Of a stretch of DNA of 64,000 nucleotides, positions 14,054-26,264 are shown piece by piece. Numbering within the stretch: the stretch's first letter is position 1; each line of letters starts with the position of its first letter. Made by a program: the position numbers and the translations under genes. The notes below the pieces were generated by a model. The model searched no databases, was not told the origin of the DNA, and worked only from the letters and a program-made list of their open reading frames with translations. The stretch comes from Paragordius varius (Eukaryota; Nematomorpha). Where the stretch lies: assembly GCA_964247055.1 (NCBI GenBank), contig OZ176056.1, positions 6,076,001-6,140,000 of the forward strand. Direction: 5' to 3'.

Positions 14054-14763
14054 TGTTATGCTTAATAACTTAATAGTTTTTGTTAACTTAACTCAATTGA
14101 CCTTTTTATATTAGCTAATGAAAATATAATATTATTTTCTCTCTTACCTTAGTGCTTAATACACTTTTGTCCTTGTTACGCTAAAAATGTATATTATCTT
14201 GGTTTTGAATGCTTTCACCTAAATACTGTAATATTGAACCTTATGCAAATATATAAAACTTGGATGTAAATGCTTTGATCTAAATATAGTAATATTTAAC
14301 CTTATGCAAAAATGCAACCTTGCTCTAAAACTATGTATAATGCAATATATTTTATACACGGTACATATACCATTTACAGTTCAAATTCACCCTTAAACAA
14401 TTCAAATTCACCCTCGAACAATTCAAATTCACCCTTGAACAATTCAAATTCACCTTTAAACAATTCAAATTCACCCTAAAAAAAATTATGTATTTCGAAC
14501 TAATATAACTCATTATTAATATGAAATATATGTTTATGTTATAGTTTATTATTTTACAGTATTATTTCAATTTAAAATAAAATTTTTATTTTTTAAAAAT
14601 TTATAAAAATATTGGTAATTTTTAATCTTAAAAAACGTATATTTTATTTGAGGGTGAATTTGAATTGTTCGAGGGTGAATTTGAATTGTTTAAGGGTGAA
14701 ATTTAATTGTAAATGGTATATAATAATTCTCTCTGCTATAATAAATTCTTTTCGCTTTTTACA
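14054..14763 (+). repeat. 5' LTR of the retrotransposon, split by a MITE
   Basis: It begins TGTTATG and ends TTTTTACA, matching the 3' LTR at 18675-19033. The extra length is explained by the MITE at 14368-14718. Confidence 0.88.
14368..14718. mobile_element. TACCATTTAC MITE inserted in the 5' LTR
   Basis: Palindromic nonautonomous DNA element, 351 nt, starting TACCATTTAC and ending GTAAATGGTA. Each end carries tandem copies of a 21-nt subrepeat containing TTCAAATTCACCCT; this copy has five at the left end and three at the right. Comparison with the intact 3' LTR shows that the insertion duplicated a TA dinucleotide (14366-14367 and 14719-14720), as Tc1/mariner-type elements do. It has no coding capacity. 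It is younger than the retrotransposon. Confidence 0.88.
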
Positions 14764-17700
14764 TTGGCGCGGTTATTTATTTGGGGTTCATTATTATGGA
14801 AAAAATAAGTAATGAAAGTTATAAAAAAAATAATAATTTTACGGAATATATTAAATATTTACGAAGAAATTTAGTAATTAAAGGAATACAAGATATAATG
14901 AAAATATTATCTTTCTTGCCCAATCCGGTATTGATTTCTAAAATGGAGCAATTCTTTTACCCTCTTTACATTGAAAACATTTCTTGGGAGTATGAAGTTG
15001 GGGTGAAAATATTTCAACCAACCAAAAATACCTTTTTAGCCCGATTCGATTTTTTTAGAGCGGAACGACTAGAGGGTGAAGGATTCTTGGAATTTTTAAT
15101 AAAACTCAAAAATTTAGGCACCGCATGCGAGTTCAAAGGGAACATTTACGAGCTCATACGGGACGTATTTATATGTGGGGTTGAAGGAACAACAACTAGA
15201 GACCGAAATATTTAACAGGTACCCGACAGCGCTTGACAACGACACACCAGTGGGACTAAATAAGGTTCTAAATTTGGTCTAGGGTATGAAAATTCTCGCC
15301 TGGAAGCGAACTCAGTGAGAGCGATATATAATAATATAGAAAATAATAATAATGGTAATAATAATGTTAATAATGAAAGTTATAATGATGGTAATATTAA
15401 AATGAGAGATAATAATGAAATATTTCTGGTTAGACGCAAATCTAGCGTAAAATCGTGTTTCAAATGCGGTCGCACAAACAAATACGGATGCTGCCCAGCT
15501 TTTGGGAAGGAATGCTTCAAATATCACGGTAGAAATCATTTTGGCAGCCAATGCCAACAAATATGCCAGCTATAATAGGTATTGAATAATATAGTAAAAA
15601 AACTTAAAATTAAAGTAAAAAATAAACTCAACTCACGTCGAAATGTTATTCGACACGGGGGCCGACATATTGTTATAAATTTTAGCACGTGGTTTGAGAT
15701 AGGGAAACCTAAAACAAAACCCATTAATTTTAAGATAATCACATATGATAATAATCCTTTACACATAATAGAGAGACAACTGTAACTCTTGAATTAAATA
15801 AAATAACAAAGATAACAAAGTGCTTTATTACAAAAAGACATCTTCCTCTAATATTTGGCATGGATTGGATCCAGCTATTCAATATCCCATTGCCTAACAA
15901 ATTATATATTAATAAATTATATCACACAAATGATATTTTCAATAAATTTAAGTCTTTATTTGATAACAAATTGGGTTGTTGAAAAGGGAAACCCATAAAG
16001 ATATTTTTAGAAAACAATAGTAGGGGCCGGGTATTTCCGGCGAAGGGTTTCCTTGGCCTTACAAGAGAAATTAAGTGAAGAGATCAAAAGGCTAGTATCC
16101 TTAAAGATTATGAACAGACCCTAAGCAGTCTAAAACATGTTGGTCCAGTCCTAATATAAACGTATTAAAGTCGAATAATGAGTTAAGGATATGCGCAGAT
16201 TTTAAAGTGTCAATAAACAAATATATTAAAACACCTCAATATATAAAACCCACATTTGATGATTTGATTTCCAAAATTTCACATGGTAAAACGTTTTCAA
16301 CTAGATTTAAAATATGCTTATCTTCAAATTCCAGTGCACCCGGAATCTTAAAATCTTCTCACAATATCCACTTCTAGGGTTTTTTAAATATACTAGGCTC
16401 CCTTTTGGTCGGTCGTGCGCACCTAGTTTTCTTCAACAGATCATGGATAAGCTATTAGGGGATTATAAGGGAACAGCCGTCTTAGATGATGTAATTCTTA
16501 CGGGGGAAACGGATGAGGAGCATTATAGAAACCTAACACAAGTATTTGAAAGATTAGAACGAATGGGTCTTAAATTAAAAAAGATAAAATAAAGCTTTTT
16601 CATCAGGAAGTAGAATATTTGGGGTTTACTATATCAAAAAAAAGTACAAAACCAGCGAGCAGTAAGATTAAGGCCATTCGCGAGTGTCCAGCCCCTAAAG
16701 ATAAAACAAGTTTCCGCTAGTTTTTGGTCCATTTAAACTTTTCACGATTTATACCTTCTCTAAATACAATTGTTAACAAACTTCAGCTAGCTGGTTTTAA
16801 AAAGAAATGGTGTTGGACCGAGGTAAATCAAAATAATTTTGAAAGGGTGAAGTAGTTGATAGGAAATACTGCCGCCTCTTCCCTTTTAACCCCAGACATC
16901 CCCTTATTCGAGAAACAGATGCATCTGGGGAGGGGTTCGGGGCCATCCTGTCGCACAGGACGTCGGAAGGTAAACGACCCATTGCATATTTTTCAAAAAA
17001 ATGTTCCCCAGCAGAGAAAAGTTATTCGGTTATAGAAAAAGAGGCAAAAGTCATTGTATTGGCTCTAGAGAAATTTAACACATTTTATGGTAGAAAATTC
17101 GATATTAGAACAGACCATAACCCTCTTATCAAATTATTCTGGCATCAACGTATATAAGGCGAGCTAACAATAAATTGCTAAGATGGATTTCAAAAACATC
17201 CATTTTCGTGTACTACCCGGGAACCGAAAATCTAGCAGACTCACTATCAAGACTACCAACTGAGATAACTGAAGAGTGTGACAATGACGAGGATATAGCG
17301 CAGGAAGTCCGGTTGCTATGGTGTCAGGAGTTAAACTTAAACAAGGACAAGGTCCTTAAGGAAACTATGAGCGATAAGGTGTGTAAACAGATTAAAGCAG
17401 CACGAAAGACCAATAATTGGTCTCATCCCGGGGTACAGTCCTATAACCCCTGAGATACGATATCGAAGAATCATACGGCCTTCTATACCTAGGCCATCTT
17501 ATTTTTCCTTAAAGCATGAGGGTCGATAATCTTACTTATCTTTATAAAGGTCACCCTGGTATCCAGTCCATGAAAGCGTTAGGTAAGACTGGTGTGTTTA
17601 GGCCGAAATTGAAGCAGGATATCGAAAAATGGGTGCAAGGATGTTCAAGTTGACAAAAGTCACGGTTCAACATCGCAGTAAACCCGACTTATAAATGGAA

Positions 17701-18674
17701 CCCGAACACCACCGTTTGGGAGCGATTGCATCTCGATATAGCGGGGCCCGTAGATAACCTCTACTGGGTCATACTTAAAGATCACTGCACCCGTTGGGTG
17801 GAAGTAGCACAGCTTAAAACAGTAAACTCGATCAGTATTTTGAAAGTTTTAGAAAGTTGGTGTGCACGATATGGCTTCCCAATGATCGTAACTGATAATG
17901 CGTCGTATGTCCGGTGATTTTGAAAGAATATGAAATTCCTCTGATATCAAGCATGTAACTTCTTCGCCATACCACCCTCGGACAAATGGTTTAGTGGAAA
18001 GGGTCATTCAAACGTTGAAAACGCACTATTATATGTGTATGAAGTGGCAGATCCAGAACGCCGGTAAACCAGGTACTGTGAGTCTACAGGTCAGCACATC
18101 ACAATGGTATAAAGTAGACACCAGCACGACTATTTTTAAAACGATATTTACCGACACCGCTGTCCTGGATGAAAGGAAAACCAAAGGATTATATTGATGG
18201 TACCTCAGATAGTAAACGTGAGTTCGTTCCAGGTGAGAAAGTGTTTATAAAGAATGAGTTAGAAACCGGTTGGCGAGAGGGAAAAGTAGTAGAGCGGACT
18301 GGATTATTCTCATACAATATCGAAGATAGAGGTAGGGTTTTACGAAACATACTGATCAATTAAGAGGGAGAAAAGAAAGTCCAGATGAACGTAAAAAGCC
18401 GACCAGAAAGGACTGGAATCGGAACAACACAATAATAATAATGATAATATCATAGCCATTCCCTTTCATGGTCCTCTTATTGATGAAAATATCAATAATG
18501 ATAATACCAATCCTTCCCCGGGTATTTGTCAAGAATTCCATAAATAGCAAAGTCCTAACGGCGATAAGCTTGCAGGACCCAAGCCTGGAAATGCCAGTCG
18601 AGTGACGCTATTCTACTAGAAGCCAAAAAGCCCCTGACAGATACACAAATCACTTTTAAATTTAGGAGGAGATA

Positions 18675-19033
18675 TGTTATGTTTAATAACTTAATTGTTT
18701 TTGTTAACTTAATTCAATTGACCTTTTTATATTAGTTAATTAATGAAAATATAATATTATCCTTCTCTCTTACCTTAGTGCATAATACACTTTTGTCCTT
18801 GTTACGCTAAAAATGTATATTATCTTAGTTTTGAATGCTTTCACCCAAATACTGTAATATTGAACCTTATTCAAATATATAAAACTTGGTTGTGAATGCT
18901 TTCATCCAAATATTGTAATATTTAACCTTATGCAAAAATGCAACCTTGCTCTAAAACTATATATACTGCAATATATTTTATACACGATACATATAATAAT
19001 TCTATATATAATAAATTCTTTTCGCTTTTTACA
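18675..19033 (+). repeat. 3' LTR of the retrotransposon
   Basis: 359 nt, TGTTATG to TTTTTACA, uninterrupted. It preserves the empty site of the MITE that sits in the partner LTR (ACATATAATAATTC at about 18988-19001). Confidence 0.88.
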
Positions 19034-19856
19034 AAAATATTTAACCATAATTTGAAAGATGAATCTTTAATTAAAAATTTTAAGTTATCAACAGCAACAA
19101 ATTCTACTGAAAATATTTTCTAAATTAAAATGTTTTTTACCGTTTCCACTACGCTTAAACAATCTTATGCCTAGGCAACATTTTGCTAAAAATTTATCTT
19201 TTACAAAACTATATTTTCTTTAAAGATACATTTTTATATGATCCAGCCTATATTATCTTATGGCATCTCTTTTGATTTATAAGAAAAATACCCATATTTA
19301 ATACATTACAAATGAAGACCTTACGAGCTAAAAATTATATTTTATAATAAGTTAATTTAAATATCGATTATTTTATAATTGTATGATAAGCAATCACAAA
19401 GAATGAAAATTTTTTTGTTAGGCCCATAAGCCGCAATAAAAACTTTTTATCAATCATATATATAAAATAAAAATATTTCGCCGATTTTATGAACGGTTAA
19501 AATAGTGGCTCTAACAATTTTAAATTATACGCGAGATCAATATTCATATTTTATATGCAATTTCAATTTGATTGAAATGACTCTTAACACTTACCCTACT
19601 TAAATATATTTAAAGATTATTTCGCCCAATTTTTTAGCAAGAATTTTGGCAAATAATTACAAATACTATGATATTTCTAAAAATACCATTATTTTAAATT
19701 TTATAATAAATTTTAGTATTATAATAGTTTAAGGCACATAGAGTTTCTAAACTGCCTACTTTATTAAATTTTAATTTAATTAACTAAAACATAATATAAC
19801 TTCGAATATATTTTTCGATATACTTAAAGTTCATAAAATATTATTACTTGGATATA
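19034..19856. other. AT-rich intergenic sequence
   Basis: No gene, RNA or repeat boundary recognised between the retrotransposon and the next dispersed repeat. Confidence 0.5.
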
Positions 19857-20419
19857 ATACACTCATTTTAGTCCTTCGATTTAAATAGTTAAATACCCCA
19901 GGTCCGTTTAAAATTAAATATCTTAAAAATATGGAATGAATCAAAACCATGGCAAAATTTTGCACTAATATATAAATTGATAAACCGAATATATAAAAAA
20001 TTTTATTCAAAAATACTTGTTATTATTTATTTTAAGCTAAAATTGAAAGGTAAAAATTTAGTCAACGTGACATGTGTGCAATGGTAAAATTAAAAATAAT
20101 ACGAAATAAACCGCTTTTTCTATTTCTATCAATGTTAGATGTAATTTAAATAAAAAATTAACTTTGATTTTACCCTTAAAATTAAATGAAGACGATATTT
20201 TGCAAAAATTCTGTGAATAAAAATGGCGTCGAAGTAGTTTGACATGGAACTTTTTTTTCAAAACAAAATTTATATAGATATTTTGGTATATTTATATAAT
20301 TTTTATTAGGATAGAAGCATTAATTTGATACCGTTTCCTTCATTAGTTTTTTAAAATTCCTAACTTAAATTTAGTCTTGGGTATTTAGATACCCCAATTT
20401 AAATCGAAGTGTTAATGCA
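19857..20419. mobile_element. Dispersed nonautonomous element, copy 1
   Basis: About 560 nt closely matching 61590-62170 in the same orientation. The ends form an imperfect inverted repeat: the left carries CCTTCGATTTAAAT and TAAATACCCCAG, and the right carries CTTGGGTATTTAGAT and ATTTAAATCGAAGTG. No coding capacity; the open frame on the minus strand at 20058-20261 is within the repeat and is not a host gene. It ends about 100 nt before the PFAS start codon, so it may overlap the PFAS promoter region. Confidence 0.75.
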
Positions 20420-20515
20420 TAATCTATTATGCAATATTGGTATTAGTTGAGATAGCGTGATTATATAATTTAAAAACATTTGCAACATTTTTGTGTTATT
20501 CTGGCACGCTTTAAG

Positions 20516-21178
20516 ATGTTTTTAAAATTTTATACCCAACTTAAGGGCCAGCCTTTCCACGTTTCTTATCCAGAGTATATGGATGCGCTTATCATTTATC
20601 AATGTTTTTACATAGAAAGTAAAGAAAATTTGTCGGATGATCAAATCACCACGTATTTATCGGTATTTATTTTAGGATGAAACAACTTATAAACTATACA
20701 AATCAAATAGCATCACCTACAAATTTTACAGATCATATAGAAATCGGTCCTAGGTATGTCTGTATATATATTTCAGGTTAAACTATGCTACTTCATTTTC
20801 AACCAATGTATTAGATATCTTTAAATACATAAATATTCAAGGGATTACGCGATTTGAAAAAAGTCTCGTATATAATTTTGTGTTCCAAGACGGATTTAAA
20901 GGTTTGTCATGCTTATATATATGTAGAAAAATGGTTTAAAGGCGATAGAAAACGTTTTATAGACAAGGTCTTGGATAGAATGACACAACAAATTTATCCC
21001 AAACCACTAACTTCCTTTGATTTGATTGATTTTGGTTCTAATTTTTAATTTATATAATTTTGAAATATATCCTAAATTATTCTACACATAAAAGAAACTA
21101 TCAAACCTGCACCAATTTATGAAGTAGATGTTATGAACGAAGGACTCCCTGCTTTGCAACGCTTAAATGAACAATTAG
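20516..21178 (+). CDS. PFAS: PFAS exons 1-5: N-terminal PurS-like domain
   Basis: Residues 1 to about 177. The N-terminal domain helps assemble the ammonia channel. Recognisable segments are [15 protein letters not shown] (family: EIGPRFNFSTPYSTN), DRMTQQIYP and [15 protein letters not shown]. Four of the shortest introns of the gene are here: 20653-20675 (23 nt), 20754-20776 (23 nt), 20902-20926 (25 nt) and 21035-21094 (60 nt). Without removing the first three the frame is lost, and with them removed the translation follows the family without gaps. Confidence 0.92.
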
Positions 21179-24100
21179 GTTTATCGATTTTATTAAAACA
21201 AAATTTTATTTTTATGCTTTTAAAATAAATTATATTTACATTAATTAAACACCTTCAGAAAATTCTTTAAATCGATGATTTTTATAATGTTAAATTTGTA
21301 TTTTCAATTTTTCATATACGGTTAAGTTAAGGCGATTTTTTTACAATTTGCTTTGCATATCAAGAAATTATTTCGGTGTCCCTCACCTATGAAATCGCCT
21401 TTCTGGGCTTACGGAGTTCCATCTCCGCTTACATATAATACAAATTGGTTGTTTCTAGCAACTGGTTATAGCGCCAGATAAACCCGCTTTATCCTTTGTG
21501 TGAATAAAGGCATTGTGGTATTTTATGAGAAAAAAAGTAGTCATAATTTTTCACCGCAACCCACACAGATGATTACTTTTCTTTGCCGCTCACGTGGGTA
21601 TTAAGCGACTACACCACCTGGAGGTGGGAGTCAGTTAAGCGCCATAACTACAGAAGCAAAAAACAAAAAAAGAGTGGAATTAGATAAATCAAATAAAAAG
21701 TTACAAAAATCCATCAATATTTCAGCCAACAAAAATTGGATTTAGCAAAAAAACGAGAAGAACAAGACATGAATATCTTATGATTTTACAAACAATAAAT
21801 TTATAACAATAGGACCTTAACAAATTTTCTATATTAAAGATAAACACCAACATCTAGCAACTGATTGGAGAGACAAGCAATGTCTAGACCATATATTACC
21901 AATAACCATCTCCCAAAATAAGTTTATAACAATAAACCAACCACCAGCAATTGGTCCTCGACCATTGATAACAACAGGCGATGTGAGAGATGCCTTGGCC
22001 AAGATGTAAATAAACAAATCAACTGGTCCATTTGAACTCAGCTCCGACATGATTAAAGCTTTACCCCAATGCATTCTACATTTAACTAATATAATTAATC
22101 TAATCTTGTCAACGAATCGCATCCCTAATGATTGGTCAAAAAGCACCATCACATTTATAGAAACAAAGGAGACATACTCGTTTGTTCCTCCTACAGACTA
22201 AGAGAGTTGTTGGAGCACCTATTAAAAGTTTTTGAATCCATTATTGAATTGAAACTTAGATCAATTAGTCATATAGGAATCCCAATATGTCTATAAACCA
22301 AACAGTAGCGAATTAGTGCAATTTTTGCAAGAAAATTATTTAGCGAAAAATAAAATTTTTTTATTGATCAAAGGGCAAGGCTCCATCCTAAGCCCTTTAC
22401 TCTTCATTTTAATAATAGATTACCTAACAATAGATATAGAACAAGACCCACCATGGGAACTTATCTATGCGGACGACATTGTCCTGTAACATCAATGGAG
22501 GAATTAAATCAAAAGTACATGATAACGGGTGAAACTGTATATAAACGACCTAAATTTTGGGTAAAATATCATAAACTTAAAATAGTGTTCGAAAATAAAC
22601 ACATATCTGCAAAAAACAAAGGCTTGATCACAAAGCTGGCATACGTCCCATACTCTTCTATGGAAACGAAACATGGACGATGACAGATTTAATCCAGAAA
22701 AAACTTACGAACTTAGAAAAGGGGATGCTAAATTTATTTGACTCCAATAAGTCAAATTCAAATTGGCATCAACTGTACCAAATCGAACCTTTAAATATTT
22801 TGATCAGGAAAAATAGTCTTAGATATTTACATCAAAGTGCTCTAAGAACAATGGATAAATAAAATTTTATCTCTAGGTCTCGAAGGTACCAATCGCAGGG
22901 GCAGACCAACATTTAACTCGGAAAAAACAATAAATAATCATTTAAGTGTTGCCAACATTGATTATGACGCCTGGCAGGATCGCAAATATTACAGGCACCT
23001 TCTATATACGACGATACATCATCATCATTTTCGTATTTTAACTTCACACCCTAATTATAAACCAATAATTTGCCATACATTTAATTAATTTACGTTCTTT
23101 AAACTGATTGGTTTTTATGAATCAAAAAAATTGAGCTCAAAAAATAATTTATTTTCAATGTACGACAATGTTTTATTATTGGATGATGTAAACAAAATAT
23201 CCCATCAATATCCTGAATCTATGAATAATATACGGTTGAATGTAATGCAATATTTCGTAGTAATCTTTTTTTTGGCCAATTTATATTTTTCTTATTTTTG
23301 ATTTAGTATATCTTAATTAAAATTACCTAAAATACTATTTTTTCCATACTTTTCTAAAGCATGACTCTTTTTTAAAATATACCAACAGTTTAAATTTACC
23401 CTTCAACAATTCAAATTCACCCTAAAATAAATTAGGTGTTTTTCTACATTAAAAATTTTTACCTTTTTATATTTTTAAAATATGAAATTTTGTATAAAAT
23501 TATGTAATGTCTAAAAAATGACTATGTTGTAAAAATATATTTCATATTAATGATGAATTATATTAGACCAAAATAAAAAATTTTATTTAGGGTGAATTTG
23601 AATTGTTTAAGGGTGAATTTGAATTCTTCCAGGCTGAATTTAAATTGTAAATGGTACATATTAACACCAGGTTTGGGCTTTGATTCTGAAGATTTGAAAT
23701 ATTACACGCGCATGTTTGTGGAAGGCTTTAAACGAAACCCAACTAACGTTGAATGTTTTGATTTGGCTCAATCTAATAGGTTACTCTGATTATTATTGAG
23801 TTTTTTTGCTTTTTTCTTTCCCTATATCACCAAAAAATAAAGTACAATTGAGATTAAAATAGGGAAATTAAGTATAACCTTTTTTTCTCTGAAAACAGCC
23901 ATATACTATTGAGTGTTTACCATACATCTTAATTCTATATATATATATATATATATATATAATGCCAAAACGAATTTATTCAATTGATTATTAAATTATA
24001 TTTGTCTTATAGTGTTTACATTTTTTGGTGTTAATTTTTACTGTGATTAGTCTTATTCCTTTTTTTTCGATTTGATATGCATCTTTTTTGATTACGATTA

Positions 24101-26226
24101 GCGAACATTGTCGTCACTGGTTTTTTAAAGGGGCCCACGTAATTGATGGAATTTCTCAAACTCAAACTCTAATGCAAATGGTACAGGGTACGCAATCCTA
24201 TTCTAATCCAAACAATGTCATACAGTTTAGTGATAATAGCAGGTAAAATAATTTGACCTTTTTTTAAATTATTACAATGCATTTTTATGGTTGGTTATTT
24301 TACATTATAGTAGGGCCATTTACAACGTAGGAATGTATGGGAAAAAGAAAGGAAATAATTTGTTGCTAATTGCCCTTCTACAGTGTAAAATAAGCTACTA
24401 ATAATATGCTAACTGTAAGTAATCAATTTCTAACTGGCTAAACTTAATTTTAAAAAGTATAATAATAAAAATTGAAAAAAGTAAATGTTTATTATATATA
24501 ATATATATGTATATACCGTATTTCTTTCCTAACTAGATGAATAAAAGAGCGAAAGAAAAAAGAATTAAACTGAAATAAGTTGGTTATAAAATATGGAATT
24601 ATATTCTCTATAGTTCTTCCTTTTTATAAAATTTTAAGGACAAAATCTAAAAACTATTAAAATAATATTAGATAAAGACAGTCATATATTTTATACCTTG
24701 ATGATTTGAATTAATATAACCAACTTATAGTTTTGGGTTGCCAAACGAGGAACAAAAATGTAAGAAAACTTTCAATAAATTTAACAATCATTAACAATAT
24801 GCGTTTTATAGATAAAATTAATATTTAAAAAAGTATGTCCGTTTTTATCCATAACACATATTTGTCATATTTTACTTTTTTTCGTTTTGTCTTTAATACT
24901 TTTGATTAAAAAAATAGATTTTTATATAGCAAACGTTTTATTTATTGATTAATTATTTGTTTAGCGGAATTCGCGGTTTTGCTGTTTCAGACCTTTTGGC
25001 TTCTCGTTGGGATGGTCCTGGTCCTTATAAATCTTACTTTTATGTCCACAATACTGGAAATCGGAATCAAATTGACTCAAATATCGATTATGACATAATT
25101 TTTACGGCAGAAACTCACAATTTTCCAACAGGTTTTACTTAATTATCAAAATGCTTAATTATACTTTAAAAAAATGAAAGAGATAGCTTATGTTAATTTT
25201 ATTACTAAATTAAAAGTCAGCAAATAAAAAGACATAAATTACAATAATATTTATAAAATATTTTTAAAAATAATTGTTAAACACAAGTTAAAGCGTTATT
25301 TGTGAATAATTAATTTGTGCACCATTATGTTTTTACAATGAACATTTTTAATTTACCTTAAAATGTATTAAATGTATCTTAGAATAAAATATGTGTTTTT
25401 TCAATAATATAAATAGTTTTTATTTAAAAGCCATGGTTAATTAAATAATAAATACATTTCTTTGCGTAAAAAGCACATTACAAAAATTTATATTTTTGAC
25501 ATTTAAAAGAAATTAACGATTGATAAAATCAGAAAAAAAATGATAAATTAACAAAAAACAATTCTCATAAATCTTAATTTATTTTTAGGGTTTTTTATGA
25601 TAAAATAAATTTATAATTTTGACACCACCTACCTTCTAATTAGAGTCAAAAATGAGATGCAATTTCATCTAGTTTTATTCAGAGATTTTACAAATATCTA
25701 TAGAATATATATATAATTATCATATATACGAAAAATAAAAATTAAATTTTATAATTAAAATCATGTCATCGCATCATTAAAAGTTAACTTTATTTTAAAT
25801 GGCATGTGTGTTTTTAGGTGTTTCCCCTTTTGAGGGGGCCGCAACTGGGATAGGAGGTCGCCAACGAGACGTACAAGCTACGGGCAGGGGTGCCCTAACC
25901 TTAGCGGGAACGGCTGGTTATGCTGTTTCACATCTCAATATTCCTGGTGATTTATTTTAAAAGTTTTTATGTCATGTATAACATTAGGAAAAATGGAAAA
26001 CATATAGTTCAAATTAAAGGGATGTTAGTTATTTATATATCATAAAAGTATACAGTCAATCATCTTAAAATTTAGGCAAAATGACATTTTTATAATATTA
26101 GGAGGAATCCAATCAGGTATAAATATAATTATTCTTTAGAACTGGATATTTAACATAAATGACTTCGCGAGCTACATCTTAAATTGAATAAAAACGGTGA
26201 CCGCTTAATATATACATATATGGGCA

Positions 26227-26264
<38 letters not shown>

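Larger units (their letters stand above)
14054..19033 (+). mobile_element. Ty3/gypsy-type LTR retrotransposon, broken fossil
   Basis: Parts in order: 5' LTR 14054-14763 (about 357 nt of its own sequence plus an inserted MITE), primer-binding region right after it (TTGGCGCGG...), gag-like region from about 14796 with a CCHC zinc-knuckle segment near 15459-15555, a protease active-site DTGA near 15655, reverse transcriptase about 16200-16600 (LPFG near 16402, LDDV near 16480), RNase H about 16900-17150, integrase zinc finger and core about 17540-18000, a purine-rich tract just before 18675, and the 3' LTR 18675-19033. The order protease-RT-RNase H-integrase places it in Ty3/gypsy. Five-nt flanks GAAAT/AAAAT look like a target duplication with one change. 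The two LTRs differ at roughly one base in twenty by eye, so the copy is fairly old. It is clearly broken, with many breaks across the coding region. Confidence 0.88.
21179..23670 (+). other. PFAS intron 5 (2.5 kb) with LINE and MITE
   Basis: From the donor after NEQL(G) to the acceptor 14 nt beyond a MITE. It holds AT-rich filler (21179-21350), a more GC-balanced stretch at 21370-21650 that may be the 5' part of the LINE, the LINE remnant to about 23010, filler, and the MITE at 23380-23656. Confidence 0.85.

Noticed and set aside
14380-14480. Five regularly spaced near-identical units resembling a CRISPR array
   Set aside because: The units are contiguous 21-nt subrepeats at a MITE end in an animal genome, with no unique spacers.
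20659-20671. A 13-nt GT-AG segment as PFAS intron 1
   Set aside because: Removing it gives the wrong frame; the 23-nt intron 20653-20675 restores the family sequence.
21540-21640. GC-balanced segment as a tRNA or tRNA-derived SINE
   Set aside because: I could not fold a cloverleaf or find convincing A and B boxes; it may be the 5' part of the LINE.
21829-22152. 107-codon minus-strand open frame in PFAS intron 5
   Set aside because: The opposite strand carries the LINE reverse transcriptase; this is its shadow.
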